DNA of 64,000 bases from Desulfitibacter sp. BRH_c19 (GTDB lineage: Bacteria > Bacillota > DSM-16504 > Desulfitibacterales > Desulfitibacteraceae): positions 1-64,000 of the forward strand of contig LOER01000011.1 of the NCBI GenBank assembly GCA_001515945.1, given 5' to 3'. The position numbers and the translations under genes were made by a program. Position 1 is the stretch's first letter; each line of letters begins with the position of its first letter. Under the pieces are notes generated by a model, which saw nothing but the letters and a program-made list of their open reading frames with translations, ran no database searches and had not been told where the DNA came from. Positions 8,244 to 16,348 of the stretch are shown here, piece by piece.

Positions 8244-9146
8244 ATGGATACTATTAATAGAGCATTTCCTATAATTATTATCATTACATTTCAACTGATG
8301 ATATTAGCACTTCTAAATTTAAGTAGTTTTATTTCAGCACAGGGAGTATTTATCGCAGGGACACTAACTAGTTTTATGTACCCCATGAACATTATAATTG
8401 GCATTTTGACAATAATTTCAATTGTACTAGTTCGTCGGGTACTGGAGGTGACAGAAGAAGAGGTAAGAAAGCAGGTACAGTTAGAAAATATTGAAAATCT
8501 TGAAAGTTTAATTACTACCATGAGGGTACAGCGTCATAACTTCAATCACGAGCTACAAACTGTTTATGGACTTTTGGCAGTAGATGAATATACTGAAGCA
8601 AAAAAATATCTAGAAGAAACCATGTCAGAAGTAGTTGTAACCAATAATCTTATTAGATTAGATGATCTTGGTGTGAGTGCACTCCTACATGTCAAGAGCA
8701 GTCAAATGGAAAGCATGGGTATTAAATTTGACATAAATATACAAACAAAAATACAGAAATTCCCCCTAAAAACCCATGAAATTAATCTTATTCTATCAAA
8801 CCTTTTGGATAATGCCATTGAAGCATTAAAATCAAGAAAACTTTCACAACAACCTACCATAAGTCTAGACCTTGCCAGAGGAGAAAACAATTATGTTTTA
8901 TCTGTTGCCAATGATGGACCAAGTATTCATGTTAAAGTAAAAGAAAAACTCTTTTTACCAGGCTTTTCTACAAAAACTAAGAACAGAGGCATGGGACTAT
9001 ATATTGTCAAGCAAATTATAGAAAAGTATAATGGCACAGTTGTTGTTAATTCTAATTCCAACTGGACCATGTTTATTATACAAATTCCCACAGCAGGGAG
9101 GAGAGATAATGAATCTTCGTTTGCTATCTCTAAAGCTAGCACATAA
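8244..9146 (+). CDS. AgrC-type (GHKL) sensor histidine kinase
   Basis: Kinase of a peptide quorum-sensing system, 300 aa. Two transmembrane helices (about 7-30 and 38-62) are followed by a coiled stretch and the dimerisation/phospho-acceptor helix with QRHNFNHEL, His98 being the expected phosphorylated residue as in AgrC. The ATPase domain has LSNLLDNAIEAL (N box), the G1-like ANDGP, and GMGLYIVK (G2). Start ATG 8244 is chosen because GAGGAAGGTGA lies just upstream; an ATG at 8229 overlaps that ribosome site. The 3' end overlaps agrB by 38 nt. Confidence 0.88.
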   Translation: MDTINRAFPIIIIITFQLMILALLNLSSFISAQGVFIAGTLTSFMYPMNIIIGILTIISIVLVRRVLEVTEEEVRKQVQLENIENLESLITTMRVQRHNFNHELQTVYGLLAVDEYTEAKKYLEETMSEVVVTNNLIRLDDLGVSALLHVKSSQMESMGIKFDINIQTKIQKFPLKTHEINLILSNLLDNAIEALKSRKLSQQPTISLDLARGENNYVLSVANDGPSIHVKVKEKLFLPGFSTKTKNRGMGLYIVKQIIEKYNGTVVVNSNSNWTMFIIQIPTAGRRDNESSFAISKAST

Positions 9147-9762
9147 TCTTGGTAATAAACTAGATTATGACCAGGACTCTGTAGATGTGTTAAGGTACGG
9201 TTTTGAAGTAATAATAACAGGTTTAATAAAAGTGGTTATTCTTTTTTCATTGGCAAGTTTACTAGGTATTCTCCCTCATGTTTTAGTTATCTTTGTAACT
9301 TCAGGTATTTACCGCTTACTGTCAGGGGGAGTACATTTAGCTACATATAGTCGTTGTTTGATTTTTGGTCTGATAATTTTTATTGCTATGGGAAAGATAT
9401 CCCAAAACTTTACCCTGATAGCTTTACCTACTATTATTACCTTACTAGTTTTTGTAACTTTAATCAGCCTCCTTATAAGTTTGAAATGGGCTCCTGCGGA
9501 AACAGAAAACAAACCCCTTTCCGATGATGAACAACCTAAACTTAAAAGGCTCACGATTATCTGGATTTTTATATGGTCAAGTCTAGTGAGTATATGTCTT
9601 TTAATATTTCCAATAAGCCAGATTAATTCACTCATAATAGGCAGTATCTTTGCCCATGTAACCCAGGCCTTTAGCCTAACCCCTGCAGGATATAGGGTTG
9701 TCGGCTTTATAGATAGATTAATGGGCAAAATTTTAGCGAAAGGAGGAGAAGTAAATGTTTAG
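9109..9762 (+). CDS. agrB: AgrB-type accessory gene regulator processing protease
   Basis: Integral membrane cysteine endopeptidase that cleaves the C-terminal tail of AgrD and helps cyclise it. The 217-aa protein shows the family hallmark SGGVHLATYSRC, with catalytic His76 and Cys83 seven residues apart as in known AgrB proteins, plus about five hydrophobic helices. Start ATG 9109 follows GGGAGGAGA. It overlaps the kinase gene and ends 5 nt into agrD, so translation is coupled. A cytoplasmic loop (about 130-147) is unusually acidic and proline-containing. Confidence 0.93.
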   Translation: MNLRLLSLKLAHNLGNKLDYDQDSVDVLRYGFEVIITGLIKVVILFSLASLLGILPHVLVIFVTSGIYRLLSGGVHLATYSRCLIFGLIIFIAMGKISQNFTLIALPTIITLLVFVTLISLLISLKWAPAETENKPLSDDEQPKLKRLTIIWIFIWSSLVSICLLIFPISQINSLIIGSIFAHVTQAFSLTPAGYRVVGFIDRLMGKILAKGGEVNV

Positions 9763-9889
9763 TAAAATGAACAGAGCTATTTTAACTCAATGTGCTGCTA
9801 CTGTGATGCTTATTGCAGGATGGGTAGTACAACCAGCTAGTTTCGTAACCTGGTATCAGCCGGAAGTTCCAAAAATGCTAAGGAAATAG
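9755..9889 (+). CDS. agrD: AgrD-type cyclic lactone autoinducer pre-peptide
   Basis: A 44-aa precursor. The N-terminal amphipathic/hydrophobic helix (1-26) is followed by the predicted signal core Ser-Phe-Val-Thr-Trp (29-33) and the AgrB recognition tail YQPEVPKMLRK (34-44). The xQPExPKxLR tail directly after a five-residue ring is the arrangement of clostridial AgrD peptides such as C. perfringens AgrD, where the core starts with Cys. Here Ser29 replaces Cys, so the ring would be a lactone, not a thiolactone. AGGAGGAG lies 7 nt before the ATG, which overlaps the 3' end of agrB. Confidence 0.88.
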   Translation: MFSKMNRAILTQCAATVMLIAGWVVQPASFVTWYQPEVPKMLRK

Positions 9890-9903
9890 AGTGAGGTTTT
9901 TAG

Positions 9904-10653
9904 ATGAAGGTCTTAATAGTAGAAGATGATCCCAAGATGAGGCTAATCCTAAAAAAAAGCCTAACAAATATCCCTGGAACAGAGGTTATTGGTGAGGCTG
10001 TTAATGGTACTGAGGCTGTGGAAATGACAGAAGCTTTAAGTCCACAGGTAATATTTATGGATATTGACTTGCCTGAAAAAGATGGATTTAAAGCTTCACG
10101 AGAAATTCTAGACATCAATCCCGAGATTTTTCTAGTTTATGCAACAGGTTTCAGTAACTATATGCAAGAAGCTTTTGAACTGTATGCCTTTGATTACCTC
10201 CTAAAGCCTTATAAAATTGAACGAATAAAGGAAACCATTGAGAAAATAAATTATCTGTTGAAACTCAAAGAAAGGGCAAGATCCAGGGATGTAAAACCTG
10301 AGCATCAAATCACAAATTCTAGAAAAGTAGCGCTTAAGGTTGACCGTAATCTGGTGTTTGTTGATGTCGAAAAGATAATTTTAGTGGGGAGGGAGAAAAG
10401 AAAGACGATAATAGTTACTAGCGATACTAAACAGATGAGCACTTATGAAGCATTAGATACGCTAGACAAAAGAATTGATAAAAACAACTTTTTCCGTGCT
10501 CATCAAAGTTTTCTAATCAACCTGGATATGGTAGCCGAAATCCAACCTTGGTCCAGAAGTACCTACCTGGTGATCTTCAACAATACCAAAAAAACGGCAT
10601 TTATGACAGAAGTGAAATACAAGATTCTACAACAAAGATTTAAACTAGAGTAA
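9904..10653 (+). CDS. LytTR-family response regulator (AgrA-like)
   Basis: DNA-binding regulator at the end of the Agr-like operon, 249 aa. The receiver domain (1-118) has VEDD, the phospho-acceptor Asp53 in FMDIDLPEKDG, and LKPYK. A linker (120-140) leads to a LytTR domain (about 143-247), with the FFRAHQSFLINL segment typical of the fold. It lies 14 nt after agrD. LytTR regulators bind paired 9-bp repeats, and two arrays with that geometry stand upstream of 7242 and 7748. Confidence 0.92.
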   Translation: MKVLIVEDDPKMRLILKKSLTNIPGTEVIGEAVNGTEAVEMTEALSPQVIFMDIDLPEKDGFKASREILDINPEIFLVYATGFSNYMQEAFELYAFDYLLKPYKIERIKETIEKINYLLKLKERARSRDVKPEHQITNSRKVALKVDRNLVFVDVEKIILVGREKRKTIIVTSDTKQMSTYEALDTLDKRIDKNNFFRAHQSFLINLDMVAEIQPWSRSTYLVIFNNTKKTAFMTEVKYKILQQRFKLE

Positions 10654-10671
10654 ATGATTTGAAGATGAAAA

Positions 10672-10719
10672 AGTTGACATGAAACGATAATTTTAGACTT
10701 AAAATGAGGACTCAGATAT
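10672..10719 (+). repeat. Degenerate third copy of the LytTR-type repeat array
   Basis: AGTTGACAT (10672), TTTAGACTT (10692) and CTCAGATAT (10711) resemble the 9-mers of arrays 1 and 2, but spacing has slipped to 20 and 19 bp. Flanking text (AAAATGAGGA before, ATAGAAGGGAAT after) is also related to the earlier copies. No gene follows on the plus strand before the bidirectional terminator, so this looks like a decayed duplicate. Confidence 0.45.
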
Positions 10720-10760
10720 GATAGAAGGGAATATGAGAAGATTGTGTTAAGGAAAATGCA

Positions 10761-10815
10761 TAATAATAAAATGGAGTTCAAACTAAACGCCAGTTTGAAC
10801 TCCATTTTATTATTA
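10761..10815. terminator. Bidirectional terminator, 24-bp inverted repeat
   Basis: A perfect 24-bp stem (10761-10784 with 10792-10815) around a 7-nt loop, with A-rich and T-rich shoulders. It separates the plus-strand Agr operon from the convergent minus-strand metallo-hydrolase gene and can serve both. Confidence 0.92.
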
Positions 10816-10872
10816 ATATATCAATTTTGCACCTAAAACCATACCCGTTATTTCACGGGGTGTCCTTCTCAT

Positions 10873-12450
10873 TTAGCTAATCAATTTTTTCTTAATCTCC
10901 TTAATGAGCTCTTCAGTTTCCTGGTATTTTTTATCTGAGATTAGATTTTTGCCAACAGAATAAAACTGCCTCATCAAACTATCTAACTGTTCATCTAAAT
11001 CTACTTCTTTATCGCGAACTTCATGGGATAGACATAAAGGTTTAGCCTCTGTTGATAGAGGATATTCTTCAAGGTAACAAGGAATATGGGTTTCGATTTG
11101 GTAATCCTGTTCAATTAGTGATTTAAGTGTAGAGCTTTCTTCTAGTTCTCCATGAACTAAGAAAACCAAATCTGGCTTATTAGTAATATTACCTATCCAC
11201 TTTAGAAGGTCCTCCTGGTCCGCATGGGAAGAATATCCTTTGATGCTTTCTATTCTGGCGTTAACAGTAACGTCTTCACCATGAATTTTTACCTTAGAAG
11301 CTCCTTCAAGAATATTTCTTCCTAGGGTACCTTTAGCTTGGTAGCCAATAAACAAAACAGTAGAATTACTTCGCCATAGGTTATGCTTTAAATGGTGCTT
11401 AATACGACCTGCGTCGCACATACCACTAGCAGAGATGATAATTGCTCCACTTCTAATTTTATTGATAGCTTTGGATTCCTCTGCCGTTCTGGTAAATCTT
11501 AAATTATTAATTAATAAAGGGCATTTTCCAGAGGTGCGACCAAAGTCTTGAGTTTCTTCATCGCAACTATCAATATTCTTGCAAAAGATTTCTGTTATGG
11601 CAATAGCTAAGGGGCTGTCCACAAAAATGCTGCTCGGACTTATCTTTCCTGCTTCAACAAGCTTGTTCAAGTCAAAAAGTAAATCTTGAGTTCTTTCTAC
11701 TGCAAAGGAAGGGATAACTAGGTTCCCACCACTTTTAAATGTCTCTTCTATTATTGCTTCGAGTTTACCTGCCCTTGTCATGTCCTCATCATGACTTCTA
11801 GAACCATAGGTGGATTCAATAAGAAGATAATCAGTCTCCTCTAGAAACTCTGGATCATTGACCAAAGGTTTCTCGTAACCACCCAAATCACCTGTAAAAG
11901 TTATTTTTTTAGAACCTTGGGCATTTTTAACCCATACTTCTATGATGGCTGAGCCGAGAATGTGTCCTGCATCTTTGAAGCGGATGCTAATGTTATCGTT
12001 AAGCTTGATCAGTTCATTATATTGCTTACCATCAAAATGTTTTATGCAATCCTCTGCATCTGCGGCGGTATAAATGGGCTCAAGTAGAGGCTTGCCAGCC
12101 CTGAGATTCTTTCTGTTTTTTCGCTCTATTTCCATTTCCTGAATGTGGCCGCTATCAGGAAGCATAACGGAGCACATTTCTTTGGTAATATTAGTGGTAA
12201 TAACAGGGCCTTTATAACCCTTCTTGTAGAGTTTAGGTATACGTCCGCTATGATCGATGTGAGCATGTGTTAAAAGCACCCAATCTATTTCAGCGGGATT
12301 AAAAGGAAAGTCTCCGTAGTTTCTTTCCTTTACCGTTTTATTTCCCTGAAAAAGACCACAATCAACAAGAATTTTTTCCTTAGTATCAGTTGTTACGAGA
12401 TAACAGGAGCCAGTAACAGTTTCAGCACCACCGTAAAAGGTAATTTTCAT
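10873..12450 (-). CDS. MBL-fold beta-CASP metallo-hydrolase (RNA-processing type)
   Basis: A 525-aa cytoplasmic protein with a metallo-beta-lactamase core (motif LLTHAHIDHSGR, about 59-70), GHILGSA (motif 3) and TGDLGGYEKP (motif 4), a beta-CASP insert, and a C-terminal RMMBL segment (YSSHADQEDL, and VHGE). This is the set seen in CPSF/RNase J-like nucleases of the YsH-type, which cleave RNA using two zinc ions. The last 70 residues form a charged helical tail not needed for the core. The substrate is unknown. It is monocistronic with GAGGAGA before the ATG. Confidence 0.88.
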   Translation of the reverse strand: MKITFYGGAETVTGSCYLVTTDTKEKILVDCGLFQGNKTVKERNYGDFPFNPAEIDWVLLTHAHIDHSGRIPKLYKKGYKGPVITTNITKEMCSVMLPDSGHIQEMEIERKNRKNLRAGKPLLEPIYTAADAEDCIKHFDGKQYNELIKLNDNISIRFKDAGHILGSAIIEVWVKNAQGSKKITFTGDLGGYEKPLVNDPEFLEETDYLLIESTYGSRSHDEDMTRAGKLEAIIEETFKSGGNLVIPSFAVERTQDLLFDLNKLVEAGKISPSSIFVDSPLAIAITEIFCKNIDSCDEETQDFGRTSGKCPLLINNLRFTRTAEESKAINKIRSGAIIISASGMCDAGRIKHHLKHNLWRSNSTVLFIGYQAKGTLGRNILEGASKVKIHGEDVTVNARIESIKGYSSHADQEDLLKWIGNITNKPDLVFLVHGELEESSTLKSLIEQDYQIETHIPCYLEEYPLSTEAKPLCLSHEVRDKEVDLDEQLDSLMRQFYSVGKNLISDKKYQETEELIKEIKKKLIS

Positions 12451-12739
12451 TATTATATTCTCCTCTCAATTAGTATTCATATTGTTTAACTATTAAGGTT
12501 CACTTGTCCCATTTTATTACAATTTACTCAGGCCTTGTCGAAAAGTCATAGATTAGCATTAAGCCTGTCATAAACTAGTTTATCATATAAATTACTAGGA
12601 AATGTGATTTTTAAGTGAATTCATAAATTCTCCATTTGAATTAAGGTGAATTCATAGATTCTAAAAGGAATGCAGTATACTAATGGAGAAATAAAAGGTT
12701 ACAAAGCATCCATTAAAATTTTAGGAAGGGGTGGCATCA
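12451..12739. other. Intergenic region ahead of the selenoprotein gene
   Basis: About 290 nt between the divergent metallo-hydrolase and selenoprotein genes. It holds a near-exact direct repeat (see 12613-12662), a candidate -10 box TATACT at 12676-12681, and the ribosome site AGGAAGGGG at 12722-12730. No other gene is visible. Confidence 0.5.
12613..12662 (+). repeat. 19-bp direct repeat upstream of the selenoprotein gene
   Basis: AGTGAATTCATAAATTCT (from 12614) recurs as GGTGAATTCATAGATTCT (from 12645), 31 bp apart, that is close to three helical turns. Each copy contains the palindrome TGAATTCA. The second copy ends 14 bp before a candidate -10 box, so an operator is plausible. Confidence 0.5.
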
Positions 12740-12973
12740 ATGAAGTACATAGAGGTTCTTTTTTGTGCTGGCTGAGGCTATCAACCTCAGGCTGCTAGTG
12801 TAGCAGAAGAAATCGAAAAGGAATATCCTCAAGTAGAGGTTGAATGTGAGCCTGGTTCTGGAGGAGTTTTTGATGTAATTATTGATAATAAGGTTATCTT
12901 TACTAAAAAAAATACTGGGCGCTTTCCTGAAAGAGGAGAGATTGTGAAGTTAATTAAGGAGACACAAAAATAA
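12740..12973 (+). CDS. Selenoprotein, SelW/Rdx family (UGA = Sec at codon 12)
   Basis: A 77-aa thioredoxin-fold redox protein if the UGA at 12773-12775 is read as selenocysteine. The redox motif is Cys-Ala-Gly-Sec (residues 9-12) at the end of the first beta strand. The remaining frame is open to the TAA at 12971 and has the Rdx hallmarks: an alternating helix-strand middle, GGVFDVIIDNKVIF, then GRFPERGEI. Ribosome site AGGAAGGGG precedes the ATG. Directly after the UGA two hairpins are possible (12772-12790 and 12792-12806), the second with GTG in its loop, fitting a bacterial SECIS. Partners of SelW-like proteins in bacteria are poorly known. Confidence 0.88.
12772..12806 (+). promoter_or_regulatory. 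Candidate bacterial SECIS element
   Basis: Stem 1 pairs 12772-12777 with 12785-12790 and includes the UGA. Stem 2 pairs CTGCTA (12792-12797) with TAGCAG (12801-12806) around a GTG loop 25 nt after the UGA. Bacterial SECIS hairpins lie inside the coding region just after the UGA and carry a G-U pair of bases in the apical loop, as here. Confidence 0.6.
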
Positions 12974-13016
12974 AGATCCAATATAAGGTAGAATTTAATA
13001 AAAAGCTGGTAATACT

Positions 13017-13044
13017 AAGGATAAGTGATGCTTATCCTTTTTTT
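13017..13044 (+). terminator. Rho-independent terminator of the selenoprotein gene
   Basis: Stem AAGGATAAG (13017-13025) with CTTATCCTT (13031-13039), followed by T residues. Confidence 0.88.
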
Positions 13045-13114
13045 CCAGTGTTTCTCTTGCAACTTTATAAATGGTGAGCATACAATGAACTATCTTTAAT
13101 AGTAGGTGATGAGC

Positions 13115-13318
13115 ATGGATAGCCTTTATAAAGACAATTTAACTCCAACCTGTATTATATGTAAAACAAAACCCTTTAATGGACTCGATGGTGGCCTGTT
13201 AATCAGATCCAAATTAATATGTTCCGCTTGTGAAAAACGTATAATTCAAACGCCTGTGGATGATCAATATTATTTTAATTTTAAAGAACAATTGAAGGCA
13301 CTTTGGTATTGTGGCTAG
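13115..13318 (+). CDS. gin: Anti-sigma factor Gin (CsfB), sigma-G inhibitor
   Basis: Small zinc-binding protein of 67 aa. In Bacillus, Gin/CsfB blocks sigma-G activity in the forespore until engulfment is finished. Two Cys pairs are visible (CIIC at about 12-15 and CSAC at about 35-38) with the family pattern CxxC...GLLIRSKLICSACEKRI. Start ATG 13115 follows TAGGTGA; earlier in-frame GTG/ATG codons overlap that ribosome site. It precedes the yaaO-tmk block as csfB does in B. subtilis. Confidence 0.85.
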   Translation: MDSLYKDNLTPTCIICKTKPFNGLDGGLLIRSKLICSACEKRIIQTPVDDQYYFNFKEQLKALWYCG

Positions 13319-13417
13319 GGTACAAAGTTTGTATTCTAGCTAATTTTTTTTATTTATGCTAAAATTGGACAAAGTATTGATTTCTTTGAATATAAGGAGC
13401 ATATAGTGAGATAGCTT

Positions 13418-14818
13418 ATGAGAACACCCATTTTAGACAGCCTAAATAACTACATTATAGAAAATAACGTGCGTTTGCATATGCCTGGCCATAAAGGAAA
13501 ACCTATACTGCCAGGACATAACCTAATAGAATCTAATGTATATGGAATAGATGTTACTGAATTACCGGGTATAGATGATCTACATAATCCTACAGGAGCC
13601 ATAGAAGAATCTGAAAAACTAGTTGCCGGATTGTTTGGGGCGAGTTCTTCTTATTTTTTAATAAATGGAGCTACAGCTGGAATCCAGGCTGCCTTTCTAA
13701 CATCTGTGATTCCCAAAAAAGAAGTGCTGATACCAAGAAATAGTCACAAGTCGGTGCTCTCTTCGTTGTTTTTTACTGGAGCCAAACCAGTTTATGTTCC
13801 CATAGAGTTTCATGAAGAATATGGGGTTCCCCTTGGAGTGAACTTGGATCTGCTCAAACAGGATATTAAAGAGAATATTGAAATCGTATTTAATGTTAGA
13901 CCTACCTATGAAGGTATAGTGCAACCATTACTTATGATTGATAAAAAATGTACTCAAATAGTAGATGAGGCCCATGGTGCTCATTTCAAGTTTAACAGAT
14001 TCTTGCCAAAAAGCTCAATTGATTTAGGAGGAGATTATGTGGTTCATGGAACTCATAAGACCCTTGGTTCACTCACACAGACAGGACTTTTACATGTTAG
14101 CAATAATGTTGATAAGGCAAAACTAAGACTGTCACTTTCTCTAGTTCAGTCTACAAGTCCGTCCTATATTTTATTAGCTTCTTTGGAGCTTATGAGATAC
14201 AATATTGAAAGAAACGGAGAAAAGCTTTTAGCAAACTGCCTTGAAGTGGCTAATTATATTAGAGAAAAGGTTAATGAGGTAAGTGGTTTCCACTGCCTAA
14301 TTCCCGAAGATGTACATCCTAGGGAATTGGATCCAACGAAAATAGTTGTTATCTATAACCGATTAACTGGTTATAGATTAGCCCAAATACTAAGGGAGGA
14401 TTATGGAATTCAAGTTGAGATGGCCCTTGACAAGTATCTGGTTGCAATAGTTACACTATATGATGATCTAGATATAGGTAAAAGATTTGTAAAGGCAATA
14501 AAGGATATAAGTGAAAAATTTAAAGGCGAAAGTATTCAGAGCAATTGTCCAGTAGTAATGCCCCCAATACCACCTCAAAAAAAATTACCACGGGAGGCAT
14601 TGTTTGCTAGTAAAAGGAAAGTTAGAATAGAAGAGGCACATGGATTGATATCAGGCGAAACCTTTTGTCCATATCCACCAGGAATACCTATTATTTGTCC
14701 TGGAGAACTAATTACACATGAAGTAATTGAGTTCATCAAATATATTAAGTTATCGGATGGACACTGGCAAGGCTTTAGTGACAGAAACTTAAATGCTATT
14801 TTAATAGTTGATGAATAA
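13418..14818 (+). CDS. Orn/Lys/Arg decarboxylase-family PLP enzyme (YaaO-like)
   Basis: A 466-aa fold-type I PLP enzyme of the short bacterial arginine/lysine/ornithine decarboxylase group (SpeA/YaaO-like). The N-terminus has the HMPGHKG signature (about 20-27). The PLP site has DEAHGAH (about 184-190) and the Schiff-base lysine in HGTHKTLG (about 208-215). The C-terminal decarboxylase domain contains GETFCPYPPGIPIICPGE. The exact amino-acid substrate cannot be read off; arginine or lysine is likely. It is directly followed by tmk (11 nt), the order seen in Bacillus. Confidence 0.88.
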   Translation: MRTPILDSLNNYIIENNVRLHMPGHKGKPILPGHNLIESNVYGIDVTELPGIDDLHNPTGAIEESEKLVAGLFGASSSYFLINGATAGIQAAFLTSVIPKKEVLIPRNSHKSVLSSLFFTGAKPVYVPIEFHEEYGVPLGVNLDLLKQDIKENIEIVFNVRPTYEGIVQPLLMIDKKCTQIVDEAHGAHFKFNRFLPKSSIDLGGDYVVHGTHKTLGSLTQTGLLHVSNNVDKAKLRLSLSLVQSTSPSYILLASLELMRYNIERNGEKLLANCLEVANYIREKVNEVSGFHCLIPEDVHPRELDPTKIVVIYNRLTGYRLAQILREDYGIQVEMALDKYLVAIVTLYDDLDIGKRFVKAIKDISEKFKGESIQSNCPVVMPPIPPQKKLPREALFASKRKVRIEEAHGLISGETFCPYPPGIPIICPGELITHEVIEFIKYIKLSDGHWQGFSDRNLNAILIVDE

Positions 14819-14829
14819 GGAGAAATACT

Positions 14830-15459
14830 ATGCGAGGGATATTTATCACAATTGAAGGCCCAGACGGGTCTGGAAAGTCTACCCAGGCGGTACGATTAGG
14901 TGAGTATTTAAAAGCAAAGGGTCATGCTATCGTTTTAACAAGAGAGCCAGGTGGAACTTCTGTTGGGGAACAAATTAGAAGTACACTCTTAAATCCAGAG
15001 AATAGAGAATTAGGATTTAAAACAGAGGTCCTTTTATATGCTGCTAGTCGGGCCCAGCATCTTGAAGAAATTATAATTCCTGCTTTAAAAGAAGGGAAAA
15101 CTGTAATTAGTGACCGGTTTGTAGATTCAAGTATAGCATATCAGGGCTATGGAAGGAATCTCAACCTGCCACTAGTTGTTGAAATAAATAAGCTTGTTGT
15201 AGAGGATTTTATCCCTAACTTGACAATATTTTTAGATTTACCTGTTGAAGCTGGTTTAACAAGGATTCGTAACAAACAAAAGTCCATGGATCGTCTTGAA
15301 CAAGAGGCTATAAGTTTCCATGAGCAGGTATACCAGGGATTTAAAGAATTAGCTTTGAAGGAAAAACGAATAAAAACTATTTCAGCTAATCGCAATCAAG
15401 ACTTGATTTTTGCCGAGATAGTAAAATTGGTTGAGGAAAAGCTTAAAGGGGGTCTTTAA
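14830..15459 (+). CDS. tmk: Thymidylate kinase
   Basis: Phosphorylates dTMP to dTDP with ATP in the cytoplasm, an essential step of dTTP synthesis. The 209-aa protein has the P-loop EGPDGSGKST (about 8-17), the DRX motif (SDRFVDSSIAYQG) and the TREPGG segment binding dTMP. It abuts holB with no gap, in the conserved tmk-holB-ricT-yabA operon. Confidence 0.97.
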   Translation: MRGIFITIEGPDGSGKSTQAVRLGEYLKAKGHAIVLTREPGGTSVGEQIRSTLLNPENRELGFKTEVLLYAASRAQHLEEIIIPALKEGKTVISDRFVDSSIAYQGYGRNLNLPLVVEINKLVVEDFIPNLTIFLDLPVEAGLTRIRNKQKSMDRLEQEAISFHEQVYQGFKELALKEKRIKTISANRNQDLIFAEIVKLVEEKLKGGL

Positions 15460-16305
15460 TTGTTAAACAGCAACCCAATGAGCTTATTAAAACAAAAGGT
15501 AGAAAAGGACCATGTGGTCCATGCTTATCTTTTCCTAGGATCTAATGACCTTAGAAATCATGCTACTCAATTGGCAATGTCATTAAACTGCCTGGACTTG
15601 AAAGCTGGGGGCGAAGCCTGTGGTGTCTGTGCAAACTGCTATAAAATCAGCACGGATTCTCATCCGGATATTTATACATTAAAGCCAGATGGTAGCAGTA
15701 TAAAAATAAAACAAATAAGAGACTTACAAAAGCATCTATCCTTTAAAATATATGAAGGAAGATATAAGATAATTATTTTTGAGGAGGCTGACAAGCTAAC
15801 CTTACAGGCAGCAAATAGTTTATTAAAGACCTTGGAGGACCCATTACCTCAAACTGTGTTTATTTTACTAGCCGACAGTCAGAGGGAGATGCCTGATACA
15901 ATTTTATCTCGATGTCAAAAGATATATTTTGGTGAGGAATTTTATGATAGAGACTATCTAGAGATAATCTCTATCATGGAAGATGTATTAAATCAAGATA
16001 TTGAGAAAACCATTTTAATTATAGATAAATTGGAAAAAGAAGATAAAGAAAACATCAAGTTAAAAATTAATGGTTTAATGGTAATAGTCAGAGATTTAAT
16101 AGTCTTGAAATCGACACAAGAAAACACACTAATAAATGCAACTGAATTACCTAATAGTAATTTGAATAAAATTGCTGTAAACTATGAGCAACTGGTAAAG
16201 ATACTGGAAAAACTATATACTAGCTTAAAAAATGTAGATCGAAATGTAAATAAAAGATTGTTGCTGGAGAATCTATTTTTTACTATCAAGAAATGTAACC
16301 TGTAA
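15460..16305 (+). CDS. holB: DNA polymerase III delta-prime subunit
   Basis: Clamp-loader subunit of the replicative polymerase, 281 aa. The AAA+ domain lacks a working Walker A (LFLGSNDLRNHA instead of GxxGxGKT), typical of delta-prime. The zinc site is formed by CLDLKAGGEACGVCANC (Cys44 to about 60). HPDIYTLKP, the Walker-B-like IIFEEADKL and the SRCQ arginine-finger motif are present. It starts with TTG straight after the tmk stop, with GGGGGT as ribosome site. Confidence 0.93.
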   Translation: MLNSNPMSLLKQKVEKDHVVHAYLFLGSNDLRNHATQLAMSLNCLDLKAGGEACGVCANCYKISTDSHPDIYTLKPDGSSIKIKQIRDLQKHLSFKIYEGRYKIIIFEEADKLTLQAANSLLKTLEDPLPQTVFILLADSQREMPDTILSRCQKIYFGEEFYDRDYLEIISIMEDVLNQDIEKTILIIDKLEKEDKENIKLKINGLMVIVRDLIVLKSTQENTLINATELPNSNLNKIAVNYEQLVKILEKLYTSLKNVDRNVNKRLLLENLFFTIKKCNL

Positions 16306-16348
16306 AGGTAGATATTAAGACAGTAGTCTCGAAGAGGAGGCATTTATA

